Assembly (NCBI GenBank): GCA_038750655.1
Contig: JBCDGZ010000001.1
Location: 1-64,000, forward strand
Length of the DNA stretch: 64,000 nucleotides
Origin: JBCDGZ01 sp038750655
GTDB lineage: Bacteria; Bacteroidota; Bacteroidia; Chitinophagales; Saprospiraceae
Direction: 5' to 3'
Part shown: in pieces, positions 58,167-64,000 of the stretch
Numbering within the stretch: position 1 is the first letter of the stretch
How the letters are laid out: each line of letters begins with the position of its first letter
Notes under the pieces: generated by a model
The model's input: the letters and a program-made list of their open reading frames with translations, nothing else
Told to the model about the DNA's origin: nothing
Databases searched by the model: none
Translations under genes and position numbers: made by a program

Positions 58167-59659
58167 TAATTGCTGCCTTGCTCCTCTTCCTCCTCACTGT
58201 AGTAAGAAATGACCCAGAGCCCCAGAAAGGTCAGTAATCCATTGATGACGATGATGAGAAAGCCCAGCTTGAAACCAATAAAAAGGTCATAAATATTGAG
58301 GATGTAAGAAAGGATGGGCGCAAGAATACAAATGGGGATGACGAAGCGATCTCGGATTTTAAGATTGGTGAAAATACCAAAACTAAACAGACCTAATAGC
58401 GGCCCGTAGGTATACCCCGCCCATTCCAGAATCTTGGAAATCACACTGTCGTTATTCAAGGCATTAAAGATAAGGATAACAGTAAAGAGGACGAGCGAAA
58501 AGCCAATGTGTACGAGAAAGCGCTTGCGTTTTTTCTCCTCTTCTGTGAGGTCAATTTTTTCAAAATTTAGAAAATCTACGCAAAAAGAAGTGGTTAAGGA
58601 GGTAAGCGCAGAATCCGCACTGGAATAAGCTGCGGCAATCAGGCCGAGCACAAAGACAATTCCGGTAATTGGCCCTAAATGCTCAAATGCAATCAGCGGG
58701 AACAGCTGATCCGTTCGCTCCGGGATGCTCAAACCAATATTGGTCGCGTAGATGTAGAGTAGGGCACCCAGCATCAGGAAGAGCATATTGGCAAAGATGA
58801 GGATGATCGAAAAGGTAAAGACGTTCTTCTGTGACTCGCGCAGCGTACGGCAGCTCAGGTTTTTCTGCATCATATCCTGATCCAGTCCCGTCATGACAAT
58901 AGCAATAAAGGCCCCGCTGATAAACTGTTTGAAGAAGTTGTTGGGATCACTCCAGCCGCCCTGAAAGAAGAATATCTGGGAATAATCGCTGGCTTGAACC
59001 AGGTTGATTAATTCGCCTACGCTCTTATCTAGCGCATTTCCAATCGACAAAATAGTTAGGCCGACGGCTAGTAGCATACAGAAAGTCTGTAGGCTGTCGG
59101 TCCATACAATGGTGTTGATGCCTCCTCGAAAGGTATAGACCCATATCAGCACGATGGTGGCCAATACCGTCGTCCAAAAAGGGATGTTGAAGGCATCCAT
59201 AACGAAGAGTTGCAGCACCATGGCGACGAGGAAGAGGCGGAAGGAAGCGCCTAAAATACGGGAGAGTAGGAAGAAAAAAGCCCCCGTTTTGTAGGAATAA
59301 TAGCCAAATCGCTTTTCCAAATAGCCGTAGATCGAGATCAAGTTGTGCTTGTAATAGAGGGGGAGGAGGACGGTGGCGATGACGGCGTAGCCGACCAAAT
59401 AGCCGAAAACCATCTGCATATAAGAAAAGGCCATGTTTTTGCCTCCGGCGCCTACGGCTCCCGGAACAGAGATAAACGTCACTCCAGACAAAGAAGCGCC
59501 GATCATCCCAAAGGCCACCAGGTACCAGGGCGACTTGCGGCCAGCGAGGAAGAAATTGTCATTGCCAGAATCTTTGCCTGTTAGGTAGGAGACCAATAGT
59601 AGGACCAAGAAATATGCAGCGACAATGCCCAGCGTGAGGAGCGGACTGAGTTGATTCAT
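58166..59659 (-). CDS. Sodium/solute symporter (SSS family)
   Basis: A 497-residue inner-membrane protein with about 13 hydrophobic helices. Family traits include GRKSPWYLVAFGMIGASLSGVTF-type residues (GRKSPWYLV near residue 40), GLDQDMMQKNLSCRT near residue 257 and AYSSADSALTSLTTSF near residue 343. The last one carries the Ser/Thr/Ser sodium site of the SSS fold. The substrate (a sugar, sialic-type acid or proline) cannot be read. It stands alone on the - strand, convergent with the DUF5723-like gene. Confidence 0.9.
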   Translation of the reverse strand: MNQLSPLLTLGIVAAYFLVLLLVSYLTGKDSGNDNFFLAGRKSPWYLVAFGMIGASLSGVTFISVPGAVGAGGKNMAFSYMQMVFGYLVGYAVIATVLLPLYYKHNLISIYGYLEKRFGYYSYKTGAFFFLLSRILGASFRLFLVAMVLQLFVMDAFNIPFWTTVLATIVLIWVYTFRGGINTIVWTDSLQTFCMLLAVGLTILSIGNALDKSVGELINLVQASDYSQIFFFQGGWSDPNNFFKQFISGAFIAIVMTGLDQDMMQKNLSCRTLRESQKNVFTFSIILIFANMLFLMLGALLYIYATNIGLSIPERTDQLFPLIAFEHLGPITGIVFVLGLIAAAYSSADSALTSLTTSFCVDFLNFEKIDLTEEEKKRKRFLVHIGFSLVLFTVILIFNALNNDSVISKILEWAGYTYGPLLGLFSFGIFTNLKIRDRFVIPICILAPILSYILNIYDLFIGFKLGFLIIVINGLLTFLGLWVISYYSEEEEEQGSN

Positions 59660-59772
59660 AAATGCTTATATGCAGATATAGTTTCTTTGGTTGTAAAAAC
59701 GGCCCGTTCTAGGCTGTAGACAGCCCGATCAACGGAAGCGCTTCATCGCAAAGGTAAAAAAATTACACAATC

Positions 59773-60417
59773 TTACAACTTGCCCCCAAAACTGAGGTCA
59801 CCGGCATCGCCCAGGCCAGGTACGATGTAGGATTTGGCGGTCAATTCCTCATCCAATGCCCCCATCCAGACATGTACCTTAGGCAGTACGCGTTTGATGT
59901 AACTGAGGCCATTGGCCGAGGCAATCGCCGTAGCAATATGGATGGCCGAGGGTTGCCCGTGATTGGCCAGGGCGTCAACGGAGAGTTTGAGGGAGGCCCC
60001 GGTAGCCAGCATGGGATCGACGAGGATCAGCACGCAGCCGTCGAGGTCAGGGGAGGAAACGTATTCTATCTTGATTTCAAAATCGCCGCTCTTGTGATGC
60101 ATGCGATACGCCGAGATAAAGGCATTGTCGGCTTGGTCAAAGTAATTGAGGAAACCCTGGTGAAAAGGCAGCCCTGCTCTTAGTATGGTGCCAATGACGA
60201 TGGGGTTTTGTGGTAAAAAGGTTTTGGCGATGCCCAGCGGCGTCTCTGTTTCCTGTTCCACATAGTCAAAAGTCTTACTAATTTCATAGGCCATGACCTC
60301 TCCCAATCGGCCTAGATTACGCCGAAAACGCATTCTGTCCTTTTGGATGTGTACATCTCGCAATTCGGAAACGAATTGATTGGCAATGGTATTCTGCTCG
60401 CTGAGGTTGACGATCAT
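59773..60417 (-). CDS. upp: Uracil phosphoribosyltransferase
   Basis: Salvage enzyme converting uracil and PRPP to UMP. The 214-residue protein has the PRPP motif VLILVDPMLATGASLK near residue 130 and the uracil-binding C-terminus IVPGLGDAGDLSFG near residue 199, both diagnostic for Upp. Length is normal. The gene is 113 bp from the symporter start and 87 bp downstream of the deacetylase gene, all on the - strand, but the gaps suggest separate units. Confidence 0.95.
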   Translation of the reverse strand: MIVNLSEQNTIANQFVSELRDVHIQKDRMRFRRNLGRLGEVMAYEISKTFDYVEQETETPLGIAKTFLPQNPIVIGTILRAGLPFHQGFLNYFDQADNAFISAYRMHHKSGDFEIKIEYVSSPDLDGCVLILVDPMLATGASLKLSVDALANHGQPSAIHIATAIASANGLSYIKRVLPKVHVWMGALDEELTAKSYIVPGLGDAGDLSFGGKL

Positions 60418-60504
60418 AGTGCTGTACAGTTTTGTAGCGTTTCGGACTAATTGCCCTAAGCTAGTAAATTCTGAGGATTCTGGAGGCTTGTTTGAAAAAA
60501 TTTG

Positions 60505-61815
60505 TCAGCTTCCTAGCGCAATCAGCTGTTCGTATACAGCCGACCAGTTCTCCCAGGGGGGCTGCTCGGTAAATGAGCTGTTGTGCCAGAGGCTAACGAA
60601 CTCGCCTCCCACCTCCTGGCAGCCCTCCACTAAGCTCTGTAACCGCTCTAGTGCGGCCTCCGGCGAAAGGGCTAGGTACTGCTGTAGGGTCACATCCATC
60701 GCCTGAAAGGAATACAGCCGTAGGGCCGTCGCCTCCTCTACCTCCAAATCATACCAGTAAAACGGCTGTGCTGTGCTGGCCCGAAAGCCTGTATCATCGG
60801 CATAGCCCATCGAGTAATCTGCCTCGATACCCGCCGCGAGTAGCCTGCGATAAGTCGTCGGCAGTCGCAGCATCAAATAATGCTGACGGCTGCACCGCAC
60901 CGCCCGCCCAATGATGCCTTCCAGGAGCTGCTTTTCCTGCACCACTCGGTGTTCCTCCTCATTGCTGCGGTAGGACGGATGGATACCTGCCCGGCTGTGC
61001 CGACTCTGCTGCACAATCAACTGCCGGAAGGCCGGCCGCTCCGGCGAGGTGTTTTTATCGTAGGGGCCGTAGGCACCCAGCAGCCAGAAATAAAGGGGAG
61101 GGAATTGTAACTTTTGGTGCAATTGGGCCATATAAGCAAAAGTGAAGAAGGGGTCCGGGCTTTGGCCTGTCCAGACTTGTAGCCGCTGGCGCAGCTCCTT
61201 CAGGCGCAGCTGACTCAGCTCGCGTAGCAAGGCCGCCCCACTGCGCAGCGCCCCTTTGTGCCGATAGGACCAGGCCATGTCGATGTCGATGGTGGCTTGG
61301 AAGCGGAAGCGCGGCTGATGAGGGGGCAATTGTGGGTTTTTTTGGCGCAGCAGCTCGTACAGTTTATAGGCCCATTGATCGATCAGCGGTTGTTGTAGGA
61401 AGCCTCCGCGCTGGGCCAGACTTTGGGCGGCGGCGAAGCGCCCGTGGGCGTCGGCCTCGAAGGGCAGGTATTCTTCGTAGCGGCTGAGCAGGTAGAAGCT
61501 CATGGCGAAGAAATCGAAGGGCCAGTCGGCCCCCGGCAGGCGATGCTCGAAGAAGACGGGGAGGCCCTGGTGCTGGAAAACCCGAATGCTTTGCGCTTGA
61601 ATACCCTTTTGTTGCAGCAGGGCATGGGCAGGGAGAAAAACTTCTTGCTCGCGCAGCGGCTTTTCGCCGTAATTAATGCTGGGCAGCGGGCTGGCCTGAT
61701 ACTGGTCGACCTGATCCGTTAGCTCGTAATCCAAATGCAGCATTTGGGCCAAGAGAAAATCGACAACGTAGTAAAGCCGCTTGCTCGGCCTTGAGGCGTA
61801 AAGAATGATTTTCAT
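60505..61815 (-). CDS. Polysaccharide deacetylase-like protein (DUF7033 type)
   Basis: A 436-residue protein. The N-terminal region (about 1-160) corresponds to the DUF7033-type part of Bacteroidota deacetylases (SFYLLSRYEEYLPFEADAHG near residue 107). The C-terminal half (about 180-400) is a NodB-like barrel. Metal-binding candidates are TIDIDMAW (near residue 190), HSRAGIHPSY (HxxxxH, near residue 273) and SMGYADDTGFRA near 336. No signal peptide is visible, so action in the cytoplasm is likely. The substrate is unknown; surface glycan processing is plausible. Confidence 0.75.
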   Translation of the reverse strand: MKIILYASRPSKRLYYVVDFLLAQMLHLDYELTDQVDQYQASPLPSINYGEKPLREQEVFLPAHALLQQKGIQAQSIRVFQHQGLPVFFEHRLPGADWPFDFFAMSFYLLSRYEEYLPFEADAHGRFAAAQSLAQRGGFLQQPLIDQWAYKLYELLRQKNPQLPPHQPRFRFQATIDIDMAWSYRHKGALRSGAALLRELSQLRLKELRQRLQVWTGQSPDPFFTFAYMAQLHQKLQFPPLYFWLLGAYGPYDKNTSPERPAFRQLIVQQSRHSRAGIHPSYRSNEEEHRVVQEKQLLEGIIGRAVRCSRQHYLMLRLPTTYRRLLAAGIEADYSMGYADDTGFRASTAQPFYWYDLEVEEATALRLYSFQAMDVTLQQYLALSPEAALERLQSLVEGCQEVGGEFVSLWHNSSFTEQPPWENWSAVYEQLIALGS

Positions 61816-61864
61816 AAAGAGCCGGATATGGATCGTTGAGGATCGACTTTTTTACTAAATTGTA

Positions 61865-61881
61865 GAATATTCTGAATATTC
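61865..61881. promoter_or_regulatory. Two adjacent GAATATTC palindromes
   Basis: GAATATTC occurs at 61865-61872 and 61874-61881 in the divergent gap between the deacetylase and the coiled-coil gene, about 50 bp before the latter. Such spaced palindromes could form an operator, but no regulator is known. Confidence 0.3.
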
Positions 61882-61930
61882 AGATTAAATTGGCTATTAT
61901 TTTTTGTTTTTAGATCAATATCAACCACCT

Positions 61931-62389
61931 ATGGCAAAGCAAGAAGAGCAAAAAAACGTCGCCTCTCCTTTTGGCGAAATCAGTACCATCCGGGATATTT
62001 TGATGGGGCAACAAATGTCGGAGTACGAGGGGCGATTTACCCAGTTGGAAGGACGCATCGATGCTGCAGAGACTCGACTGAACGAAAAAATTGATGCGCT
62101 GGAGACTCAGCTGCAGCAACGCATGATCGCCATGGAGGAAGATATGAAAGAACGCTTTGCGGCTCTAGATAAATTGATGAATGAGCAAATCTATGCCTTG
62201 GACAGGAAAGCAACGGATAGAGGGGACGACTTGGATAGTATGTTCAATACCAAGCTAGATGACCTACATAAGCATTTCACCTCTGTTACGGAAATCCTGA
62301 ATAGCAAAATTGGCGACGTCAGCACTTCTGACAAGGCCAACCTCGGTAAAATGCTGGCCAAGATGAGCAAGCAATTGATGGGTGAGTAA
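61931..62389 (+). CDS. Coiled-coil protein of the GTPase module
   Basis: A 152-residue acidic protein. Residues about 30-130 are almost wholly heptad-patterned coiled coil (EGRIDAAETRLNEKIDALETQ). No membrane segment and no enzyme motif is seen. It resembles fibrinogen-like or fimbrial coiled-coil spacers only by composition. I place the start at ATG 61931; an upstream in-frame start (61904) adds nine residues. It is followed 7 bp later by the next gene and then by a Rab-like GTPase, so it may be a scaffold or effector for the GTPase. Confidence 0.7.
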   Translation: MAKQEEQKNVASPFGEISTIRDILMGQQMSEYEGRFTQLEGRIDAAETRLNEKIDALETQLQQRMIAMEEDMKERFAALDKLMNEQIYALDRKATDRGDDLDSMFNTKLDDLHKHFTSVTEILNSKIGDVSTSDKANLGKMLAKMSKQLMGE

Positions 62390-62396
62390 TTCTCTT

Positions 62397-63233
62397 ATGA
62401 AAAGCAGCAGGAAAGGATCGGATGAGGAGCTGCAATTGATTCAGCTCAGAGAAATCCTTTTGAAGAAGGACCGGACCGCTATTCGCGAAATTCAAGAACT
62501 CATCGATGACCCCGAACAGCTGTCTCCCAAAGTGCAACCCATCATCGAAGAACAGCTCGAATTGCTCAAGGCCAATTTCCCCGCACAATACGAAAAAGTC
62601 GTCAACAACCTGATCGAGCAAAAACTCAAAGACTCTCAGGAGGAAATCCTTAATGTAATCTATCCGGTTTTGGGCAAGATGATCAAGAAGTTCATCACCC
62701 ACCAGTTTCAAATGATCAAAGACAGTATTGACCGGCAGGTCAGGAAGACTTTTTCTACCAAGGGCTTTTGGACCCGTGTCAAATCCCGCTTTTTTGGCGT
62801 AGACCATAGCGAAATTATTCTCAGCGATGCCGACAAGCCGGTTATCGAAGAGATTTATGCCATACAACGCAACTCCGGCCTGCTGATGGGCATTGCCTCC
62901 ATGCAGGAGACCATCGATCAAGATGTTATCGCCGGAATGCTAACAGCGATCAAATCATTTGTCGAAGATGCCTTCAAAAAAGAACAGCAAGACCTGGAAA
63001 TGATCGAGTATGGCAACTATAAGATTTTTATTCAAAACTTCCCCACTTTCTACATTGCTGTCGCTATGAGTGGTTCGATGTCGACCGGAGAAAAGGGCGA
63101 TCTTTCCGATAAGATTATGGACTTTGCGGAAGATGTGCTATCTAGTCGGCAAGAACTGAATGGCGATAACTACGAATACATTTCAACAGAACTAAAAACC
63201 AGATTCATTAATCCCCAGATTGTTTCAACTTAA
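62397..63233 (+). CDS. Unknown protein of the GTPase module
   Basis: A 278-residue cytosolic protein. The first 110 residues are charged helices (ELQLIQLREILLKKDR); residues about 95-140 continue as helices with FITHQFQMIKDSIDRQ. The C-terminal half (about 160-270) is a mixed alpha/beta domain with AIQRNSGLLMGIASMQ, which recalls roadblock/longin-like GTPase-regulating domains, but this is a weak resemblance. A start at ATG 62397 is chosen; GTG 62382 in frame would overlap the previous gene by 8 bp. The GTPase gene starts 5 bp after its stop, so the genes are co-transcribed. Confidence 0.65.
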   Translation: MKSSRKGSDEELQLIQLREILLKKDRTAIREIQELIDDPEQLSPKVQPIIEEQLELLKANFPAQYEKVVNNLIEQKLKDSQEEILNVIYPVLGKMIKKFITHQFQMIKDSIDRQVRKTFSTKGFWTRVKSRFFGVDHSEIILSDADKPVIEEIYAIQRNSGLLMGIASMQETIDQDVIAGMLTAIKSFVEDAFKKEQQDLEMIEYGNYKIFIQNFPTFYIAVAMSGSMSTGEKGDLSDKIMDFAEDVLSSRQELNGDNYEYISTELKTRFINPQIVST

Positions 63234-63238
63234 GATTT

Positions 63239-63727
63239 ATGACTAGCAAAAAAGTAATACTCACCGGAAGCTTTGGAGTAGGAAAAACCTCTTTATTCAA
63301 TCAGTTTATCTATAATCGCTTTTCTGAAAAATACCTGACCACCATCGGCGTCAAGGTCAACAAAAAAGTCATCGAAGTGGACGGCAGTGAAGTTTCCATC
63401 CTGCTATGGGATATTGCTGGCGAGGTATCACAGGACAAGGTGCCGACTTCCTACTTTCTGGGGGCCAGCGGCATCATCTATGTCATCGACCTTACTCGCC
63501 CTTCGACCTATAAAAATATAAAATCGGATATTGACTACCTCAATCAGATCGTTAAAGGAGGGATCACCAAGATTGTAGCCAATAAAAAAGACCTGGTGAC
63601 CGTAGAGCAAATAGAAGGTATTGCACAGGAAATTGTGTTGCCCTGGGACATCGTTACCAGCGCAAAGACGGGCGAAAATGTAGAGGAATTGTTCCAGGAA
63701 CTGGGCAAAGGGCTACTTGCAGGATAA
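63239..63727 (+). CDS. Rab/Ras-like small GTPase
   Basis: A 162-residue single-domain GTPase. G1 is GSFGVGKTS (10-18), the switch I threonine is in LTTIG (33-37), G3 is WDIAGE (57-62), G4 is NKKD (115-118) and G5 is TSAKTG (140-145). The residue at the Ras Gln61 position is Glu (E62), which could lower intrinsic hydrolysis. No C-terminal cysteine for lipidation is present. It resembles eukaryotic Rab proteins more than Era/Obg-type bacterial GTPases and belongs to the bacterial Rab-like group. The neighbours (coiled-coil protein, possible regulator, next gene) suggest a local signalling module. Confidence 0.9.
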   Translation: MTSKKVILTGSFGVGKTSLFNQFIYNRFSEKYLTTIGVKVNKKVIEVDGSEVSILLWDIAGEVSQDKVPTSYFLGASGIIYVIDLTRPSTYKNIKSDIDYLNQIVKGGITKIVANKKDLVTVEQIEGIAQEIVLPWDIVTSAKTGENVEELFQELGKGLLAG

Positions 63728-63729
63728 TA

Positions 63730-64000
63730 ATGACGACGACCACAACAGATCAATTTATTCATCATCCTTCTTTTAATCAGCGTATTCTACTGGAGGAGTC
63801 TGGCTGTATCGTGCACAGCTGTGATTCGATATTTTCGACTGTTGACCTCAAGGAGCAGCCCGTAACGGCCCTCTTTCCCATTGTTGAGAGCCTCTACCTG
63901 AACTTGGAGCAAATCCAGCTAGGGGCGCTGCCACTGCGCTTTCCGGGGGTAGAAAGCATCTCAGAACGGCTACCGGGCATTTACGACTTCAGCTTCGTTC
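63730..64000 (+). CDS. Start of the next module gene, truncated by window end
   Basis: A frame starts at ATG 63730, 2 bp after the GTPase stop, and stays open to the window end (90 residues). It begins MTTTTTDQFIHHPSFNQR and contains CIVHSCDSIFSTVDLKEQPVTAL-like residues (EESGCIVHSCDSIF near residue 23), similar to the start of PAS sensor domains. No full domain is visible, so it may be a PAS-containing kinase or another signalling protein. Identity uncertain; the gene continues outside the window. Confidence 0.6.
   Translation, partial: MTTTTTDQFIHHPSFNQRILLEESGCIVHSCDSIFSTVDLKEQPVTALFPIVESLYLNLEQIQLGALPLRFPGVESISERLPGIYDFSFV

Overview
The window is bacterial chromosome from a member of the Bacteroidota, most likely the Saprospirales (Lewinella, Haliscomenobacter and relatives). 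The evidence is a type IX secretion C-terminal sorting domain, a one-protein hybrid two-component system with an AraC output, a DUF5723-type outer-membrane barrel, lipoproteins, -7 boxes of the form TAnnTTTG, near absence of Shine-Dalgarno sites, and a MoxR/vWA/beta-propeller system of the kind found in multicellular or filamentous bacteria. The family and genus are inference. No rRNA, tRNA, transposase, prophage or CRISPR array was seen.

Layout. 1-12.4 kb: a surface polysaccharide locus on the + strand. A Wzz-like chain-length protein is cut by the window edge. It is followed by pseB, pseC, pseF, pseG, a formyltransferase-like gene and pseI (CMP-pseudaminic acid synthesis), then a Wzx-like flippase, a capsule-type transferase, a Wzy-like polymerase and a GT4 glycosyltransferase. 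12.6-13.6 kb: a membrane-anchored alpha/beta hydrolase. 14.0-19.5 kb: a signalling module of a sigma-54 activator behind its own candidate sigma-54 promoter, a FIST-domain sensor and a hybrid kinase with an HPt domain. 19.5-21.5 kb: a fatty-acid desaturase and a CNNM/CorC-type protein. 21.7-26.0 kb: an acyl carrier protein, an AMP-forming ligase and an SDR reductase, converging on a PseH-like N-acyltransferase and a GT39-like membrane glycosyltransferase. The PseH step is missing from the main pse operon and seems to be supplied here. 26.1-28.3 kb: tryptophan 2,3-dioxygenase and an ACMSD-like decarboxylase. 28.5-29.4 kb: a tandem universal stress protein. 29.4-30.0 kb: a gene-free stretch with a candidate structured RNA or leader. 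30.0-38.0 kb: a 1389-residue hybrid regulator, a T9SS cargo protein, a membrane histidine kinase and an AraC regulator. 38.4-40.4 kb: a CotH-like protein and a Tat-exported sugar isomerase-like protein.

40.4-48.0 kb (- strand) is the most striking part. It is a compact five-gene operon with a RavA-like MoxR AAA+ ATPase, a vWA protein with a C-terminal beta-propeller, a 912-residue TPR/beta-propeller protein and two small partner proteins. This matches the predicted MoxR-vWA-beta-propeller (bpX) ternary systems thought to be NTP-dependent biological conflict systems. 48.4-52 kb holds a lipoprotein, an SRPBCC protein and a leaderless subtilase with a SPOR domain. 52.1-54.9 kb is a kinase with two stand-alone receivers. 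55.2-58.1 kb is a lipoprotein and outer-membrane barrel pair. 58.2-61.8 kb holds a sodium/solute symporter, upp and a polysaccharide deacetylase. 61.9-64.0 kb is a coiled-coil protein, an unknown protein, a Rab-like GTPase and the start of a further gene.

Three intergenic places (8.4-8.6, 48.05-48.23 and 49.14-49.30 kb) carry copies of one repeat family. Small hairpins with covarying stems flank inverted arrays of a 7-bp unit (GGTRGAC ... GTCYACC). One copy lies in the presumed leader of the ternary operon, 15 bases from its first start codon. I do not know a published description of this element.
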